Program-made: the position numbers and the translations under genes
Part shown: positions 45,475 through 54,060 of the stretch, in pieces
Layout: every line of letters begins with the position of its first letter
Position numbering within the stretch: position 1 is the stretch's first letter
The notes under the pieces: generated by a model
Database searches by the model: none
What the model saw: only the letters and a program-made list of their open reading frames with translations
What the model was told of the DNA's origin: nothing
From: Bacteroidales bacterium
GTDB taxonomy: Bacteria > Bacteroidota > Bacteroidia > Bacteroidales > F082
Assembly: GCA_024400305.1 (NCBI GenBank)
Contig: JAKSMX010000002.1
Span: 1 to 64,000, forward strand
Direction: 5' to 3'
Length of the DNA stretch: 64,000 bases

Positions 45475-46683
45475 ATGGAAACAACCCTATTATCACAGAG
45501 AGTCGTCAACATGGCGGAGTCAGCCACGTTGAAAATGACTGAAAAAAGCCGCGAACTGAAGGCTCAAGGCATTGACATAATCTCGTTAAGCATCGGCGAG
45601 CCGGACTTCAACACGCCGGAGAGTGCGAAACAGGGCGGCATTGCAGCCATAAACAACAACGACACCCATTATCCGCCGGTTCCGGGAACAGCCGCGTTGC
45701 GCAAAGCGATTGCGGAAAAACTGAGACGTGACAACGGCCTCGACTACGCCGACACGAACATCATCGTTTCCAACGGAGCAAAACAAGCGATAACCAACAC
45801 TTTCCTCGCAATTCTTGACAAAGGAGACGAAGTAATCATCCCGGCTCCATTCTGGGTCTCATATCCGGAGATGGTGAAACTTGCCGACGGAACGCCCGTG
45901 TTCATCAAGACGACGGCGGAACAACATTTCAAGATTAATGCAAAGCAACTCGAAGAGGCGATCACGCCTAACACCAAGGCATTCATTTTCAGCACTCCTT
46001 GCAACCCAAGCGGCTCCGTTTACACAAGAGACGAACTCGCAGCCCTCGTCGAGGTCTTCAAAAAACATCCGAGAATCATCATCATCTCCGATGAGATTTA
46101 CGAATTCATCCAATACGAGCACAAACACGAGTCGATGGGGCAGTTCACCGAATTGAAAGACCGCCTCGTAATAGTGAACGGCGTGGCGAAAGGCTATGCG
46201 ATGACAGGTTGGAGAATCGGTTACATCGCAGCACCGAAGGCAATCGTCAGCGCCTGCAACAAAATACAGGGACAATACACCTCCGGGATCTGCACCATAG
46301 CGCAAGCCGCGGCGCTGGAAGCGATGAAGCTCAGCCCCGAGAACTCCGAAGAAGTGAAAAACATGATCAAGGCGTTCAGACACCGCCGCGATATGTTCCA
46401 TGAACTGCTGACAGCCATTCCAGGCATCAAACTGAACATGCCGGCCGGAGCGTTCTACATGTTCCCTGAGGTCACATATTACTATGGAAAGAGCGACGGC
46501 GAAAACGTCATCAAAAACAGTGACGATCTTTGCATGTATCTGCTTTACAACGCACATGTGGCATGCGTGGCAGGAGGTCCTTTCGGTAATGACGACTGCA
46601 TCAGGCTTTCGTATGCGACATCAGAAGACAAACTCATCGAAGCCGCAAGACGCATCAAAGAAGCACTTGAGAAATTAAAATAA
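45475..46683 (+). CDS. Class I/II PLP-dependent aminotransferase, aspartate type
   Basis: 402 residues of fold type I. The PLP lysine is Lys239 (NGVAKGYAMTGWRIGY); N177 (STPCNPSGS), D206/Y209 (ISDEIYE) and the substrate-binding R247 are present. It is of the subgroup that transaminates aspartate with 2-oxoglutarate, though other amino acids cannot be excluded. The heptose kinase gene follows after 1 bp, but the two have no obvious shared pathway. Confidence 0.92.
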   Translation: METTLLSQRVVNMAESATLKMTEKSRELKAQGIDIISLSIGEPDFNTPESAKQGGIAAINNNDTHYPPVPGTAALRKAIAEKLRRDNGLDYADTNIIVSNGAKQAITNTFLAILDKGDEVIIPAPFWVSYPEMVKLADGTPVFIKTTAEQHFKINAKQLEEAITPNTKAFIFSTPCNPSGSVYTRDELAALVEVFKKHPRIIIISDEIYEFIQYEHKHESMGQFTELKDRLVIVNGVAKGYAMTGWRIGYIAAPKAIVSACNKIQGQYTSGICTIAQAAALEAMKLSPENSEEVKNMIKAFRHRRDMFHELLTAIPGIKLNMPAGAFYMFPEVTYYYGKSDGENVIKNSDDLCMYLLYNAHVACVAGGPFGNDDCIRLSYATSEDKLIEAARRIKEALEKLK

Positions 46684-46684
46684 G

Positions 46685-47686
46685 ATGCCGAAAGAAAATA
46701 TAGCAAAACTTTTCGATTCTTTTAACAGCAAGAGAATCATGATAATCGGAGACGTGATGCTCGACCTTTACCTCAACGGGAAGGTCGAGCGCATCTCTCC
46801 TGAGGCACCCGTCCCGATTGTGTCGGTGAAAGACCGTTTCATGCGTCTCGGCGGTGCGGCAAACGTGGCTCAAAACATCAAGGCGATGGGCGCAGAAGCG
46901 ATTCTCTGCTCAATAATCGGTGACGACAGCAAGTCGGTGGATTTCATGAAGTTGCTTGACAGCCATGAATTGCCGAAAAACGGCATCGTGAAAAGCAAAC
47001 ACCGCCGCACCACGGCAAAATACCGCATCATAGGGAATAACGCCCAAATGCTCAGAGTTGACGAGGAAGACACAGACAATCTTTCTGAAGATGAATATGT
47101 TACGCTCTGCAACAAGATTGATGAAATTTTGAAAACAGAGAAAATCGACGGCATAATACTTCAGGATTACAACAAAGGCGTACTTACCGAGCAACTGATA
47201 AAACACACCATCTCGGTGGCAAACGAGAAAAACATCCCTGTAGGCGTTGACCCGAAAAAAAACAATTTTCTGGCATACAAGAACTGCACTTTGTTCAAGC
47301 CAAACCTGAAAGAACTCAAAGAAGGCATCAGCATCGATTTCAAGACCGACACCATCGACGGCATCTTGGTTGGCGTGACCGCCTTGCAGGACAGGCTGCA
47401 ATGCCGTTTCGTGATGAACACCCTGTCTGAAAGAGGCGTTCTGATTCAGGAGAAACGCAGCGGAACAGCTCTGCATTGGCACATTCCCGCTCATCTTCGC
47501 AAGATCGCCGACGTATCTGGGGCTGGCGACACCGTGTTGAGCGTGGCGATGTTATGTCTTGTATGTCAGCAAGATGCATACAATATCGCCGCCATCTCAA
47601 ACCTTGCAGGCGGTTTGGTATGCGAAGAAATCGGCGCAGTGCCGGTCAACAAGGAACGTCTGCTAACAGAAACAGAAAAAATATAA
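46685..47686 (+). CDS. PfkB-type heptose 7-phosphate kinase (HldE kinase domain)
   Basis: 333 residues, a stand-alone copy of the kinase half of HldE/RfaE. It has MIIGDVMLDLYLNGKVERIS with PEAPVPIV, RLGGAANVAQNIKAMGAEA, DPKKNNFLAYKNCTLFKPNL and the catalytic GAGDTVLSVAML. It would phosphorylate heptose 7-phosphate at C1 for ADP-heptose and lipopolysaccharide core synthesis. The adenylyltransferase domain is absent, as usual when the two functions are split. It ends 30 bp before porT. Confidence 0.88.
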   Translation: MPKENIAKLFDSFNSKRIMIIGDVMLDLYLNGKVERISPEAPVPIVSVKDRFMRLGGAANVAQNIKAMGAEAILCSIIGDDSKSVDFMKLLDSHELPKNGIVKSKHRRTTAKYRIIGNNAQMLRVDEEDTDNLSEDEYVTLCNKIDEILKTEKIDGIILQDYNKGVLTEQLIKHTISVANEKNIPVGVDPKKNNFLAYKNCTLFKPNLKELKEGISIDFKTDTIDGILVGVTALQDRLQCRFVMNTLSERGVLIQEKRSGTALHWHIPAHLRKIADVSGAGDTVLSVAMLCLVCQQDAYNIAAISNLAGGLVCEEIGAVPVNKERLLTETEKI

Positions 47687-47716
47687 TAATTTCGGATTAT
47701 TTGCGTTAAGCAACTT

Positions 47717-48541
47717 ATGAGATTAAGATTTTTGTCAACAAATAAATTCATTGCAATAGCGGCCATACTGCTTCTGCTGCCTCAAAATCTTAAGGCGCAG
47801 AAGCAACCGAACAGGCTGCCCAACTACGACAATCAGTTGTATCACTTCGGTTTCATTCTGGCTTTCAACCAGATGTCGTTCAACATCGATTATATCAAAG
47901 ACTATCAGCTGCAACCATACCCTGGGGCGATGTCGAACAACGCCTGGGACAGCAACTGGAACGAAAACTACACGTATTATGTTGCGGGCGTGTCGTGCGT
48001 GCCGTCGCCAGGCTTCACTGTCGGCATCGTCGGAAACCTGAGGCTTGACAGATATTTCGACCTCCGTTTGATACCGTCGTTGAGTTTCGGCCGTCGCGAC
48101 CTCGTATATTATATGTACAGTCCCGACCTCACCGACAACCCGAAGACCGACAACGGCTTCTACAAAATCCAGGCTGGAAACTCAATGTGGGACGCTGTTG
48201 TGGTGGAGCTGCCGCTCCATGTGAAATACAGGTCAAAAAGGTTCAACAACTTCGGCGCATACCTTATCGGAGGCGGAAACCTGAAGTTTGACGCAACAGG
48301 CAGAAAAAACACTAACAAAACTGACAGCAACCAAGTCATCAAGGTTAAAACGAAATTATTGGATTTCGCCGCAGAAATAGGCGCCGGTGTTGACTTCTAC
48401 AACAACTATTTCAAGTTCGGAATTGAAGTGAAGATGAGCTGGGGTTTGGTGAACATTTTAGAGAAAGAAAACCAAATTTTAGACAACAGTTTCGACAGAT
48501 TACGTAACAACACGTTCCAAATTTCATTGACATTTGAATAA
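47717..48541 (+). CDS. porT: Type IX secretion protein PorT-like
   Basis: 274 residues with a signal peptide (to LKAQK) and an eight-strand type outer-membrane barrel. The start of the mature part (PNYDNQLYHFGFILAFNQMS) and the features FTVGIVGNLRLDRYFDLRLI and SLSFGRRDLVYYM agree with PorT/SprT, a component needed for type IX secretion. The three C10 proteases in the window end in sorting domains for that pathway. The call is by pattern only; a related outer-membrane barrel is the alternative. Confidence 0.8.
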   Translation: MRLRFLSTNKFIAIAAILLLLPQNLKAQKQPNRLPNYDNQLYHFGFILAFNQMSFNIDYIKDYQLQPYPGAMSNNAWDSNWNENYTYYVAGVSCVPSPGFTVGIVGNLRLDRYFDLRLIPSLSFGRRDLVYYMYSPDLTDNPKTDNGFYKIQAGNSMWDAVVVELPLHVKYRSKRFNNFGAYLIGGGNLKFDATGRKNTNKTDSNQVIKVKTKLLDFAAEIGAGVDFYNNYFKFGIEVKMSWGLVNILEKENQILDNSFDRLRNNTFQISLTFE

Positions 48542-48637
48542 AAAACAACAGCAACATACCACAACCAATTAGATCACAATAACTTACAAAATTTTTAAAA
48601 AATTTGATTTTTTTATTTTTTATATCAAAAATTGTTG

Positions 48638-48645
48638 TACCTTTG
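48638..48645 (+). promoter_or_regulatory. -7 box of the tRNA-Glu pair
   Basis: TACCTTTG, a full match, 16 bp before the first tRNA. Confidence 0.65.
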
Positions 48646-48661
48646 CAGCGTAAAAAATGAC

Positions 48662-48735
48662 GGTCTCTTCGTCTAGTCTGGTTAGGACGTCAGGTTTTCA
48701 TCCTGGTAACTCGGGTTCAAATCCCGGAGAGACTA
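48662..48735 (+). tRNA. tRNA-Glu (TTC), first copy
   Basis: 74 nt with a full cloverleaf: acceptor GGTCTCT / AGAGACT, anticodon stem CAGG / CCTG around the loop TTTTCAT (anticodon TTC), and T-loop GGGTTCAAATCCC. CCA is not encoded. Confidence 0.97.
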
Positions 48736-48803
48736 CAAATGAGTTGAAAGTTAGAAGGTCATAAAGTAATTCGACCGATTTTACGGTTTTCAACTGAAGA
48801 CGG

Positions 48804-48877
48804 GGTCTCTTCGTCTAGTCTGGTTAGGACGTCAGGTTTTCATCCTGGTAACTCGGGTTCAAATCCCGGAGAGACTA
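48804..48877 (+). tRNA. tRNA-Glu (TTC), second copy
   Basis: Identical over all 74 nt to the copy 68 bp upstream. The five bases before each copy are also alike (GACGG). It presumably shares one transcript with the first. Confidence 0.97.
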
Positions 48878-48964
48878 CAGAATATAAATAATATTGAATT
48901 CAGAAGACAGAAGTTATGCTTGAGGCTATGACGTTTGTTTTCTGTTTTTTTATGTAAATGTTTG

Positions 48965-49633
48965 ATGCCGAGAAATATATCTATAAATGACAAGTATTGT
49001 AGAAGGCTTTCGTCTTTTGTTATGATTTTGTTTCTCATTTTCAGTATGTTGAACAAAACAGAAGCCCAAAACCTCGACCAGTTCCATCTTGGGATGAGAC
49101 TTGCTCTCAACATGTCAACGCTCACACAAATAGAAGATTCCGGCTTGGAGTTGGGTTTCACTGCCGGCGCAGGAATCAAACATGAACTATCAGGAAGCAG
49201 CAGCGTATTGGCGGAAGTACTTTATTCTAGAAATGGGAAAAGTTCAAGCAGCACCATTATCAATTCAAGGGATAACATTAAGATTTACGACAAGATTCAC
49301 CTTCATTATCTAAAGATACCTGTTGTTTATCAATACTATTTCACGGATATATTAGGTCTTGAGATCGGGCCGCAATTCGGCTTTTGCCTCGGCGGAAAGA
49401 AGAAAACGAGAACCGGAAACGAAGACTGGTCGGCGACGAGGCTCACCTCGGATGAATATCACGTCTTCGACTTCGGAATTCTGACAGGAATATACACAAA
49501 CAAATTAACATCCGAGAACGACTTAATAGTCAGCCTGCGTGCCTATTTCGGTCTCACAAATGTGATGAGAGACGTAGGCGGAAACAAAAACGTCTGCATA
49601 CAGATCGGAATCGCATACATTATCGGGAAATAA
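48965..49633 (+). CDS. Outer-membrane beta-barrel protein, PorT/OmpW-like
   Basis: 222 residues from MPRNISINDKYCRRL; a later ATG at 49022 would leave a signal peptide without a positive head. The signal ends at KTEAQ. The mature part alternates strands and turns in the style of small porin-like barrels (GMRLALNMSTL, LELGFTAGAGIKHEL, VLAEVLYSRNG, YLKIPVVYQYYF, ILGLEIGPQFGFCLGGK) and ends in an aromatic-poor strand (IQIGIAYIIGK). The function is unknown. It lies after the tRNAs and 6 bp before lplA. Confidence 0.75.
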   Translation: MPRNISINDKYCRRLSSFVMILFLIFSMLNKTEAQNLDQFHLGMRLALNMSTLTQIEDSGLELGFTAGAGIKHELSGSSSVLAEVLYSRNGKSSSSTIINSRDNIKIYDKIHLHYLKIPVVYQYYFTDILGLEIGPQFGFCLGGKKKTRTGNEDWSATRLTSDEYHVFDFGILTGIYTNKLTSENDLIVSLRAYFGLTNVMRDVGGNKNVCIQIGIAYIIGK

Positions 49634-49639
49634 TATTTT

Positions 49640-50596
49640 ATGGAATACAAGACACAGATAATCATTGGAAATCAATACAATCCGCATTTAAATTTAGCAG
49701 TTGAGGGATCATTGCTGAACGACGGCGATGACGATTCGGTAACAATGTTCCTATGGAAAAACCAGCAGACGGTCGTCTATGGCTACAACCAGAATCCGTT
49801 CACGGAGTGCAATGTCGAACTTTTGCTAAACGAAGGCGGATATGCGGCACGGCGCAGGACAGGCGGCGGCGCAGTATATCACGACCTCGGAAACCTCAAT
49901 TTCTCCTTCGTGGCACATAAAAACAATTATGATGTAATGAAACAACTGAAAGTCATCCAGACGGCACTCGGATACATCGGTTTGGAAACAGAGATTTCGG
50001 GAAGAAACGACCTGACGTTTGACGGACGCAAATTTTCCGGAAACGCCTTCGGCTTCTACAAGGAACGAAGGCTTCACCACGGCACTATTCTCATAAAGAC
50101 CGACACCGAAAAACTGACGAAATACCTCAAAGTCAATCCGGCAAAACTTCAGAAACACGGCGTGAAATCGGTGGCGAGCAGAATCATAAATCTTTCAGAA
50201 GTCGTTGACATAACGTCAGATACGATAATTCCGCATCTCACAAGAGCTTTTGAGGAAGTGTACGAAATGCAGCCTGAAACGATATATTTCAACGACTTAC
50301 TTACAGATAACGTTTTGAGAACCAGAGATTTGTTTGCATCAGACGAATATCTTTTCGGCAAATGGCGTAATTTCCGTGCAAAAAAAAGCGAGCAGTTTTC
50401 ATGGGGGCTTGTTGAAATCGACATGAATATCAACGAGGAGAAAGGCATCATAGAGAGCATTTCCATCGCCTCCGACGGACTTGACCCGGAACTGATTGAT
50501 GAAACCGAGAAAATCCTGACAGGTGCAAGCATAAAGGAGAAACCTGATTTCGGAGACAACGATGTTGCAAGAGACATTGCTGGGATAATCTATTAA
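49640..50596 (+). CDS. lplA: Lipoate-protein ligase A
   Basis: 318 residues. It activates free lipoate with ATP and attaches it to lysines of 2-oxoacid dehydrogenases or GcvH. Motifs are NPHLNLAVEGSLL, VVYGYNQNPFTECN, ARRRTGGGAVYHDLGN, LTFDGRKFSGNAF and HHGTILIKTD. The C-terminal accessory domain (about 255-318) is present, so it is the two-domain form. It is 6 bp after the barrel gene. Confidence 0.93.
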   Translation: MEYKTQIIIGNQYNPHLNLAVEGSLLNDGDDDSVTMFLWKNQQTVVYGYNQNPFTECNVELLLNEGGYAARRRTGGGAVYHDLGNLNFSFVAHKNNYDVMKQLKVIQTALGYIGLETEISGRNDLTFDGRKFSGNAFGFYKERRLHHGTILIKTDTEKLTKYLKVNPAKLQKHGVKSVASRIINLSEVVDITSDTIIPHLTRAFEEVYEMQPETIYFNDLLTDNVLRTRDLFASDEYLFGKWRNFRAKKSEQFSWGLVEIDMNINEEKGIIESISIASDGLDPELIDETEKILTGASIKEKPDFGDNDVARDIAGIIY

Positions 50597-50710
50597 AAAT
50601 TTTCACGAAAAGCAAGCAAATGACCAGCTGATATAAGTAAAAATTTCAAACGAAGTCACACTTAATCAGCGAGTTAAACCTCATATTCACAAAAAACCGT
50701 TCCGGCATTT

Positions 50711-50736
50711 CATGTTTTTTCAGATTAAAAAACATG
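50711..50736. terminator. A/T-rich hairpin at the end of the SDR gene
   Basis: CATGTTTTTT and AAAAAACATG are perfect 10 bp arms with a 6 bp loop. The hairpin overlaps the SDR stop codon. It probably ends transcription coming from either side, although no separate T-run follows. Confidence 0.5.
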
Positions 50737-51513
50737 CCATCTTCTGACGAGACGAAGCACGCAGGTCGGGAGCAGACCAATTAGAAACAGAAGCACGTGG
50801 TTAAGGAAACCCGGCGTTATCTGCGCACGTTTACGGAACATCGCACGGACCGCCTTCTTGACCAATTTCTCCGGCGTGACGATATATCCGACCATCAATC
50901 CGGCTTTTACCGCCGACGGCTTCAAACTGTAAAGCGTCGTCGCGACGGCGCCGGGACGCACGCAGGTGACATAAACGCCTTTGTGATAAAGCTCTAAATG
51001 CGTAGAACGCGAGAAGTTCTTCAGGAAAGCCTTCGTCGCGCCGTATGCCGCAAGTCGTTGAACGGCAATGTCAGACGTGATGGAACTCATGTTGAGGATG
51101 TAGCCTTTGTGCCGCGCCGCCATGTCGTTGCCGAAATAATACGTGAGCATGGCTGGTGTTGTGACATGCAGGTTGAGGATGAGCATGTTGAAGTCTTCGG
51201 AGTCGCTGATGAAATCGCGGTCGTGATAAACGCCGGCGTTGTTAATCAGCACCTCGACTTCAATATCATTTTTCAAGCAATATTCGTGAAGTTCCTTTGC
51301 GGAATCCTGCCGCCCGAGGTCACGCATGAGAGCCACGACCTCGATGCAGAAATCCCGTTTCAGAATCTCGCCTTTCTCAACTATCGCATCAGCTTCGTTA
51401 CTGACAATCAAAAGGTTATATCCCCTACCCGCTATGACACGAGCATATTGATAACCGATGCCAGAGCTGGCACCGGTTATCAATGCGTATGGTTTATCAA
51501 TCATATTTTTCAA
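50725..51513 (-). CDS. Short-chain dehydrogenase/reductase
   Basis: 262 residues with a Rossmann fold: the glycine motif TGASSGIG (13-20), NNAG (VLINNAGVYHD), the catalytic Ser in ILNMSSITSD and Tyr-x3-Lys in YGATK. The C-terminal part (VKKAVRAMFRKRAQ, LLFLIGLLPTCVL) has a hydrophobic stretch, so it may sit on the membrane and act on a lipid. The substrate is unknown. Confidence 0.9.
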   Translation of the reverse strand: MKNMIDKPYALITGASSGIGYQYARVIAGRGYNLLIVSNEADAIVEKGEILKRDFCIEVVALMRDLGRQDSAKELHEYCLKNDIEVEVLINNAGVYHDRDFISDSEDFNMLILNLHVTTPAMLTYYFGNDMAARHKGYILNMSSITSDIAVQRLAAYGATKAFLKNFSRSTHLELYHKGVYVTCVRPGAVATTLYSLKPSAVKAGLMVGYIVTPEKLVKKAVRAMFRKRAQITPGFLNHVLLFLIGLLPTCVLRLVRRWHVF

Positions 51514-51540
51514 ACGTTAGTTCTGATTAATTCAAAGACA

Positions 51541-51569
51541 AGGCTGGTGCAAACAACATGCGCCAGCCT
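51541..51569 (-). terminator. Hairpin between the DsbD-like and SDR genes
   Basis: AGGCTGG (51541-51547) and CCAGCCT (51563-51569) form the outer stem; GC/GC pairs extend it. On the minus strand it follows the DsbD-like stop, with a weak T-rich stretch after it. Its right arm resembles that of the hairpin at 1027-1042. Confidence 0.5.
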
Positions 51570-51599
51570 CTCTTAACTTTACTCTATTAACGCTTAACG

Positions 51600-53984
51600 T
51601 TATTCGTTAATATTTCTCACGAATTCGCCGTTCTTGAAGTTCTCGATACCTTTCAAAAGGAACTGTCTGAATGCTTCGACATCGAGGTTATATGAGCGCG
51701 GGTCAACGAGAAGTTCGCCGTTGTTGCCCATGAGACAGTAGTACGGTTGAGCGTTGGCCTCGAATTTCGACACCTGAAATTCAGCGTTGATGGCACCGAG
51801 TGTCTTCTTCACCTTGCCATTTGCGCCTGTCACCCAATATTCTTCAGGAAGGGTTTTCTTGTCGTCAACATAAAGAGCCACAACGACATAGTCGTGTTTC
51901 AATATCTTCAGCACCTCTTTATCTGACCACACGCTCGACTCCATCTCGCGGCAGTTCACGCAGCCGTGGCCTGTGAAGTCAACGAAGATCGGCTTGTTCT
52001 GCGCCTTCGAGCAAGCGAGTGCCTGCTGATAGTCGAAGTAACCGTTTATTCCGTGAGGCAGATGGAGGAAATCGGCGTAAAGCGGTTCCTCGCAGAGAGC
52101 CTCCGTTTCTGTTGCAGTCTCATTCTGCACCAAAGCGCCTTGTTTCGCGAGTTCTTCGTATGTGGCAGCGACGTTGCCATAGTTGGTGCGTCCACTCTGT
52201 TCGAGGTTGAACTCCATTGTGTTAGCATCAGGCAACATCCACGACATCGCATTGAGAGGTGCGCCCCAGAGACCAGGAATCATATAAACAACAAACGAGA
52301 ATACTATTATACTGATTATCAAGCGGCCGAGAGAGATGAAACTCCAGTCCGGCCCTTTCTTGAGTTTGATTTTTCCGATGAGGAAGAAGCCGAGAAGCAA
52401 GCCGACGGCGATGAGGATGTAAAGCGCCATGGTGCGCGTCATAAACGGCTGTTCAGCGGCAGCTTGTGCCGTTTCCTGAACGAAAGTGTTCTGTTCAAGA
52501 CCTTCCATGTAGTTGATGACGGCCTCCGAATTTTCGCGGTCCATTCTCTGAAGGTCGAAATCGACGGTCTGGATTGGAGGGAGGTAGCCTGACAATGACT
52601 TGAGAGGTGCGCCCCACATTCCGGGTATGAGGTAGAACGCGAATGCGAACGACACAATCGCGAGGAATAGACGGAAACCTGAAATCTTCGTTACTTCGTC
52701 ATCGTTCTTGAATCTGATCTGGCCGAGGAGATAGAAGCCGAGCATCACAGCACAAACGATCCAGATAGCGAGATAGACCTCACGGTCGAGGATGCCCCAG
52801 TGATATGTCTGGTCTATGATACTCAGGAACTTGAAGCCGAGTGCGACCTCGACGAAGCCAAACACCACTTTCACTGAATTGAGCCAACCGCCGCTCTTCG
52901 GAAGTCTCTTCAACATTGAAGGGAACATCGCGAAAAGCGCAAACGGCAACGCGAATGTCACCGAATAAACCAACATTGTGAGGATTGGCGACCAGAAGTT
53001 ACCCGACACCGACTCGATGAGAACCGAACCGACGATAGGACCGGTGCATGCGAATGACACGAGCACGAGGGTGAGCGCCATGAAGAACACGCCGCCGAGA
53101 CCGCTGCCATTAGACTTCTCATCGCTCTTGTTGACCAAAGAACTTGGCATCATAATTTCAAACGCGCCGAAGAACGAGGCGGCGAACACCATGAACACGA
53201 TGAAGAAGATGATATTCGGAATCCAGTGTGTTGACAACCAGTTGAAAATGTTGACGATGCCTTCGTCGCCGCCGCCAAGCCACGTTATTAATATTATGAC
53301 CGCAATCGGGATGGTGTAGAGGCCGACAATGAACAGGAAATACATCAAGGCCTTGAAACGTCCCTGCGCCTTGTTCTCGCTTCCGTGGAGGAAGAACGAC
53401 ACCGTCATAGGGATCATCGGGAACACGCAAGGTGTGACAATTGCCGCCAGACCCCACAGGAACGCGGCGATGAGTGACGCCCAGAGACTCTTCGACGCCA
53501 TGCCGCCGGCATTCGCCGGAGCCGCCTCACCGAGTGTCACTTCAACTTCCTCGATTGTCGGAGGCAGACATTGCCCGTCGTTGCAGACCATGTATTCAAT
53601 TTCGCATTTGAAAACGACAGGTGTCTTGCCGAGGACCTTCACCTTCTGAGTGAAAATCGCCTCCTTTTCAAAGAAGCGAAGTTCCATGTCGAAGACCGGA
53701 TCCTGAAGAGTAATCGCTTCACTTTCAACAACTTCGCCAATTCTTTCGTAAATGGTGGTGTCATTGAAATAGAAAGCTGTCGGGATTGGCCCGCCTTCAT
53801 TGATGTTTTGTGAATAGACATGCCATCCGGCTTCAATCTCAGCCTTCATGATGACATTGTACTCGTTGTTTCCTAATGATTCCGACGAGAAGCTCCACTG
53901 GACAGGCTCATAAATCTGCCCGATAGAAACCACAGGGAGCAACATCGCGAAAAATGTAACTAAAGCGATTGTAAGTTTTTTCAT
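51600..53984 (-). CDS. DsbD-like thiol:disulfide interchange protein
   Basis: 794 residues from the ATG at 53984 (the TTG at 53990 is less likely). A signal peptide is followed by a periplasmic DsbD-alpha-like domain with Cys pair CNDGQCLPP, a membrane domain with ATPCVFPMIPMT and VSFACTGPIVGS carrying the redox cysteines, and a C-terminal thioredoxin domain with GHGCVNC. It brings electrons from cytosolic thioredoxin to the periplasm. Between the membrane core and the thioredoxin domain, a helix plus IPG-WGAPL segment occurs twice (near 52.6 and 52.26 kb), lengthening the protein well beyond E. coli DsbD (about 565). Confidence 0.88.
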   Translation of the reverse strand: MKKLTIALVTFFAMLLPVVSIGQIYEPVQWSFSSESLGNNEYNVIMKAEIEAGWHVYSQNINEGGPIPTAFYFNDTTIYERIGEVVESEAITLQDPVFDMELRFFEKEAIFTQKVKVLGKTPVVFKCEIEYMVCNDGQCLPPTIEEVEVTLGEAAPANAGGMASKSLWASLIAAFLWGLAAIVTPCVFPMIPMTVSFFLHGSENKAQGRFKALMYFLFIVGLYTIPIAVIILITWLGGGDEGIVNIFNWLSTHWIPNIIFFIVFMVFAASFFGAFEIMMPSSLVNKSDEKSNGSGLGGVFFMALTLVLVSFACTGPIVGSVLIESVSGNFWSPILTMLVYSVTFALPFALFAMFPSMLKRLPKSGGWLNSVKVVFGFVEVALGFKFLSIIDQTYHWGILDREVYLAIWIVCAVMLGFYLLGQIRFKNDDEVTKISGFRLFLAIVSFAFAFYLIPGMWGAPLKSLSGYLPPIQTVDFDLQRMDRENSEAVINYMEGLEQNTFVQETAQAAAEQPFMTRTMALYILIAVGLLLGFFLIGKIKLKKGPDWSFISLGRLIISIIVFSFVVYMIPGLWGAPLNAMSWMLPDANTMEFNLEQSGRTNYGNVAATYEELAKQGALVQNETATETEALCEEPLYADFLHLPHGINGYFDYQQALACSKAQNKPIFVDFTGHGCVNCREMESSVWSDKEVLKILKHDYVVVALYVDDKKTLPEEYWVTGANGKVKKTLGAINAEFQVSKFEANAQPYYCLMGNNGELLVDPRSYNLDVEAFRQFLLKGIENFKNGEFVRNINE

Positions 53985-54060
53985 ATTCAACTATTATTCA
54001 ATTATTTACAAATTATTATTCTTTAAATTTACAAAATGCAAATGTGCAAAATATTTTAAT

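Noticed and set aside
45859..46557. A 232-codon minus-strand frame
   Set aside because: It is antisense to the aminotransferase, in which all catalytic residues are accounted for.
46685..47686. Ribokinase or fructokinase as alternative for the PfkB-type kinase
   Set aside because: The N-terminal GDVMLDLYLNG with the VERISPEAPVPIV pattern is that of the HldE kinase domain rather than ribokinase.
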